Shown here piece after piece: positions 62,477 through 64,000 of a stretch of DNA of 64,000 bases. The stretch covers positions 2,232,001 through 2,296,000 of the forward strand of contig OZ244842.1 in the NCBI GenBank assembly GCA_965220835.1, in the 5' to 3' direction. Origin of the DNA: Azophilus sp965220835 (GTDB taxonomy: Bacteria; Pseudomonadota; Gammaproteobacteria; Pseudomonadales; Azotimanducaceae). Each line of letters starts with the position of its first letter. The first letter of the stretch is position 1. The notes beneath the pieces are model-generated. The model was not told where the DNA came from and made no database searches. It was given only the letters and a program-made list of their open reading frames with translations. Position numbers and translations under genes: made by a program.

Positions 62477-63745
62477 ATGTACAGCTCCCCAATCGCCATT
62501 GAGCATTCGACGACGCTCAAGGCCGTCAACGCCTTGGGCGCCTTGATTGAAGGATGCGGCATCCCGCTGTTCGAGCTGGACCGGCGCCGGATACTGGCCA
62601 AGGCCGCCAAGGCAGCCGGCCACGCCTATGCCGACGACGGCTTGACCGAGGGGCTGGATCGGCTGATCGCATCCATCAAGGCCGACGCCCGGCTGAACGC
62701 CTTCGGCAAGTTCGCCTTCAAGACCCTGCTGCAGAGAATGGCCGACGTCCGCTTCAAGGTGGAGAAGGCCATCGCCGAACAGCCGGAAATTCTCGACGAT
62801 CCGATCACCGAACCCCTGTTCATCATCGGCATGCCGCGTTCCGGCACCACCATACTGCAGGCGGTGCTCAACCAGGACGCAGCCCACCGTTCGCCGCTGT
62901 GTTGGGAGTGCCTGCTGCCGCATCCCGCGCCGACGCCCGACAGCTATCGCCACAACGACCGCATCGACACGATTCGCACTGAATTCGAACAGCTCTTCAA
63001 GCTGGTTCCCGACTTCCGCAGAAAGCACTACATGGAGGCGGATTCACCCCAGGAGTGCATCGGGGTGATGGCGCTGAACTTCACCAGCTTTCAGTTCATG
63101 GCCCAAGCTTATCTCGCCGACTACAGCGAGTGGTTTTTCGAGACAGCTGACCAAGCCGCCAACTTCCGCTGGCACCGGCGGTTCCTGCAGTTCCTGCAAT
63201 CCGGCGGCGTGCGCACTTCGCGGTGGCTGTTGAAGTCCCCCGTGCACCTCATGCGCCTGAAAGCGCTGTTCGAGGTCTATCCCGACGCGCGGATCATCAT
63301 GACCCACAGGCACCCGGCCTACGTCGTGCCCTCCGCAGCCAGCTTGATCTCCTCAACGCGCTCCCTGTATTCCAATGACGAGAAGGTCGAACGATCGGGC
63401 CGCGAGCAGCTTCGGCTCTGGGCGCGCTACTTTGATCGATTCCTTGAAGACCGCCAGCGGCTCAACCGAGAGGATCAGATCATCGATGTGCTGTTCGACG
63501 ACTTCGTGGACGACCAGATGGCCGTGGTGAGGCAGATCTACGACCGCTTCGGCTGGCGCCTCGATGCGGGCAGCGCCGGCCGCATGGAAGCCTTCCTGCG
63601 CCAAGAGGCCAAGGACAAGCACGGCAAGCACGACTATTCGCTGGAGATGATCGGCGTCCAGGACCACGAAGTGGAAGCCAGTTACGGCAGTTACCTCGAA
63701 TTCCTGGGCGGCCTGAACGCAACGTCCCAACGCAAGCTCGCCTGA
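62477..63745 (+). CDS. Sulfotransferase family protein
   Basis: 422 residues. After a helical N-terminal region of about 110 residues comes the PAPS-binding loop EPLFIIGMPRSGTTILQAVL. RWLLKSPVHLMRLKALFEVY and ARIIMTHRHPAYVVPSAASL hold the second phosphate-binding part. It is cytoplasmic, without a signal. The protein belongs to the sulfotransferase group common in marine and actinobacterial genomes with unknown acceptors. With the two minus-strand enzymes at 21-24 kb it makes three sulfotransferases in this window, against one sulfatase. Confidence 0.86.
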   Translation: MYSSPIAIEHSTTLKAVNALGALIEGCGIPLFELDRRRILAKAAKAAGHAYADDGLTEGLDRLIASIKADARLNAFGKFAFKTLLQRMADVRFKVEKAIAEQPEILDDPITEPLFIIGMPRSGTTILQAVLNQDAAHRSPLCWECLLPHPAPTPDSYRHNDRIDTIRTEFEQLFKLVPDFRRKHYMEADSPQECIGVMALNFTSFQFMAQAYLADYSEWFFETADQAANFRWHRRFLQFLQSGGVRTSRWLLKSPVHLMRLKALFEVYPDARIIMTHRHPAYVVPSAASLISSTRSLYSNDEKVERSGREQLRLWARYFDRFLEDRQRLNREDQIIDVLFDDFVDDQMAVVRQIYDRFGWRLDAGSAGRMEAFLRQEAKDKHGKHDYSLEMIGVQDHEVEASYGSYLEFLGGLNATSQRKLA

Positions 63746-63780
63746 AACACGACCAAAACCCGAGGCACGAGAGGCACCCC

Positions 63781-64000
63781 ATGTTGCAAAGCAAGGCAGC
63801 CCTGAACGAGTTCCTGGACATCATCCGGGACGCGGACCAGACCTTCCTGGACCCCGAGAAAGGGCTGGACCACCAAGGCCAGGTCGATGGCTACCAGCAC
63901 ATCTTCCACCTGTTGCAGACCGCCGTGGACTTCTACCTGCACAACGACCCGCTGCGGCCCGAGCTCATGCTGCTCTCGGACGGCAACCGCAAGCTGTACG
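63781..64000 (+). CDS. Unrecognised protein, 5' part (runs off window)
   Basis: At least 73 codons from ATG 63781, 36 bases after the sulfotransferase stop, with the frame open to the window end. The visible part is helical and acidic (LNEFLDIIRDADQTFLDPEK, then GYQHIFHLLQTAVDFYLHND). It vaguely resembles the start of DUF1214-type proteins that accompany sulfotransferase genes, but too little is present to name it. Same-strand spacing suggests an operon with the sulfotransferase. Confidence 0.6.
   Translation, partial: MLQSKAALNEFLDIIRDADQTFLDPEKGLDHQGQVDGYQHIFHLLQTAVDFYLHNDPLRPELMLLSDGNRKLY

Overview
The window comes from a high-GC Gram-negative bacterium. An outer-membrane assembly gene (bamA), rseP, three TonB-dependent receptors, an RND pump and a periplasmic quinoprotein all point to Proteobacteria. 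The rseP-bamA order and the bfr/bfd pair fit a gammaproteobacterium. A free-living or host-associated aerobic heterotroph is an inference; no rRNA or tRNA gene is present to place it further.

Layout. 1-4.7 kb: the end of an RND adaptor, its inner-membrane pump and a luciferase-like flavin oxidoreductase. 4.9-21.05 kb: an accessory island of polymorphic (Rhs-type) toxin fragments, immunity genes and broken insertion sequences, with GC-poor inserts in GC-rich DNA. It holds an Rhs 5' end with its core deleted next to a double-CXXCG immunity gene; a shattered IS3 element and a vapC stump; a two-gene immunity pair with a frameshifted SUKH gene; two Rhs core ends with different C-terminal tips; a lipoprotein pair; a type-44 toxin tip with its membrane immunity gene; nested IS1380-like, DDE-integrase and IS66 elements; an HNH nuclease tip with its immunity gene; a brnTA module; and a guanyl-RNase tip with barstar. 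Four copies of one short Rhs segment show how tips were shuffled.

21.2-32.5 kb (minus strand): a sulfotransferase, a TPR-sulfotransferase, a TonB receptor, an acyl-CoA synthetase and the LivFGMH branched-chain ABC transporter, without a substrate-binding protein. 32.6-35.5 kb: a duplicated metY fragment, an AbrB-type antitoxin with a decayed PIN partner, an unknown helical protein and an intact vapBC-like pair with a probably leaderless promoter. 35.5-39.6 kb (minus): a CoA-binding protein, O-acetylhomoserine sulfhydrylase (metY) and a second TonB receptor.

39.9-50.1 kb (plus): a compact catabolic run. It encodes both subunits of a tryptophan tryptophylquinone (TTQ) amine dehydrogenase, the light-chain gene sharing ATGA with a biotin carboxylase gene, then a separate biotin carrier, a carboxyltransferase, an isovaleryl-CoA-type dehydrogenase, a cytochrome P450 and a PQQ-type dehydrogenase. 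The simplest reading is oxidation of an amine to an aldehyde and further breakdown through isovaleryl-CoA and methylcrotonyl-CoA. 50.2-55.7 kb: an Rpn-like remnant, PhzF, a sulfatase and a third TonB receptor. 55.9-56.7 kb: divergent bacterioferritin and its ferredoxin. 57.0-64.0 kb: rseP, bamA, xseA, an SCP2-domain protein, a sulfotransferase and the start of an unrecognised gene cut by the window end.
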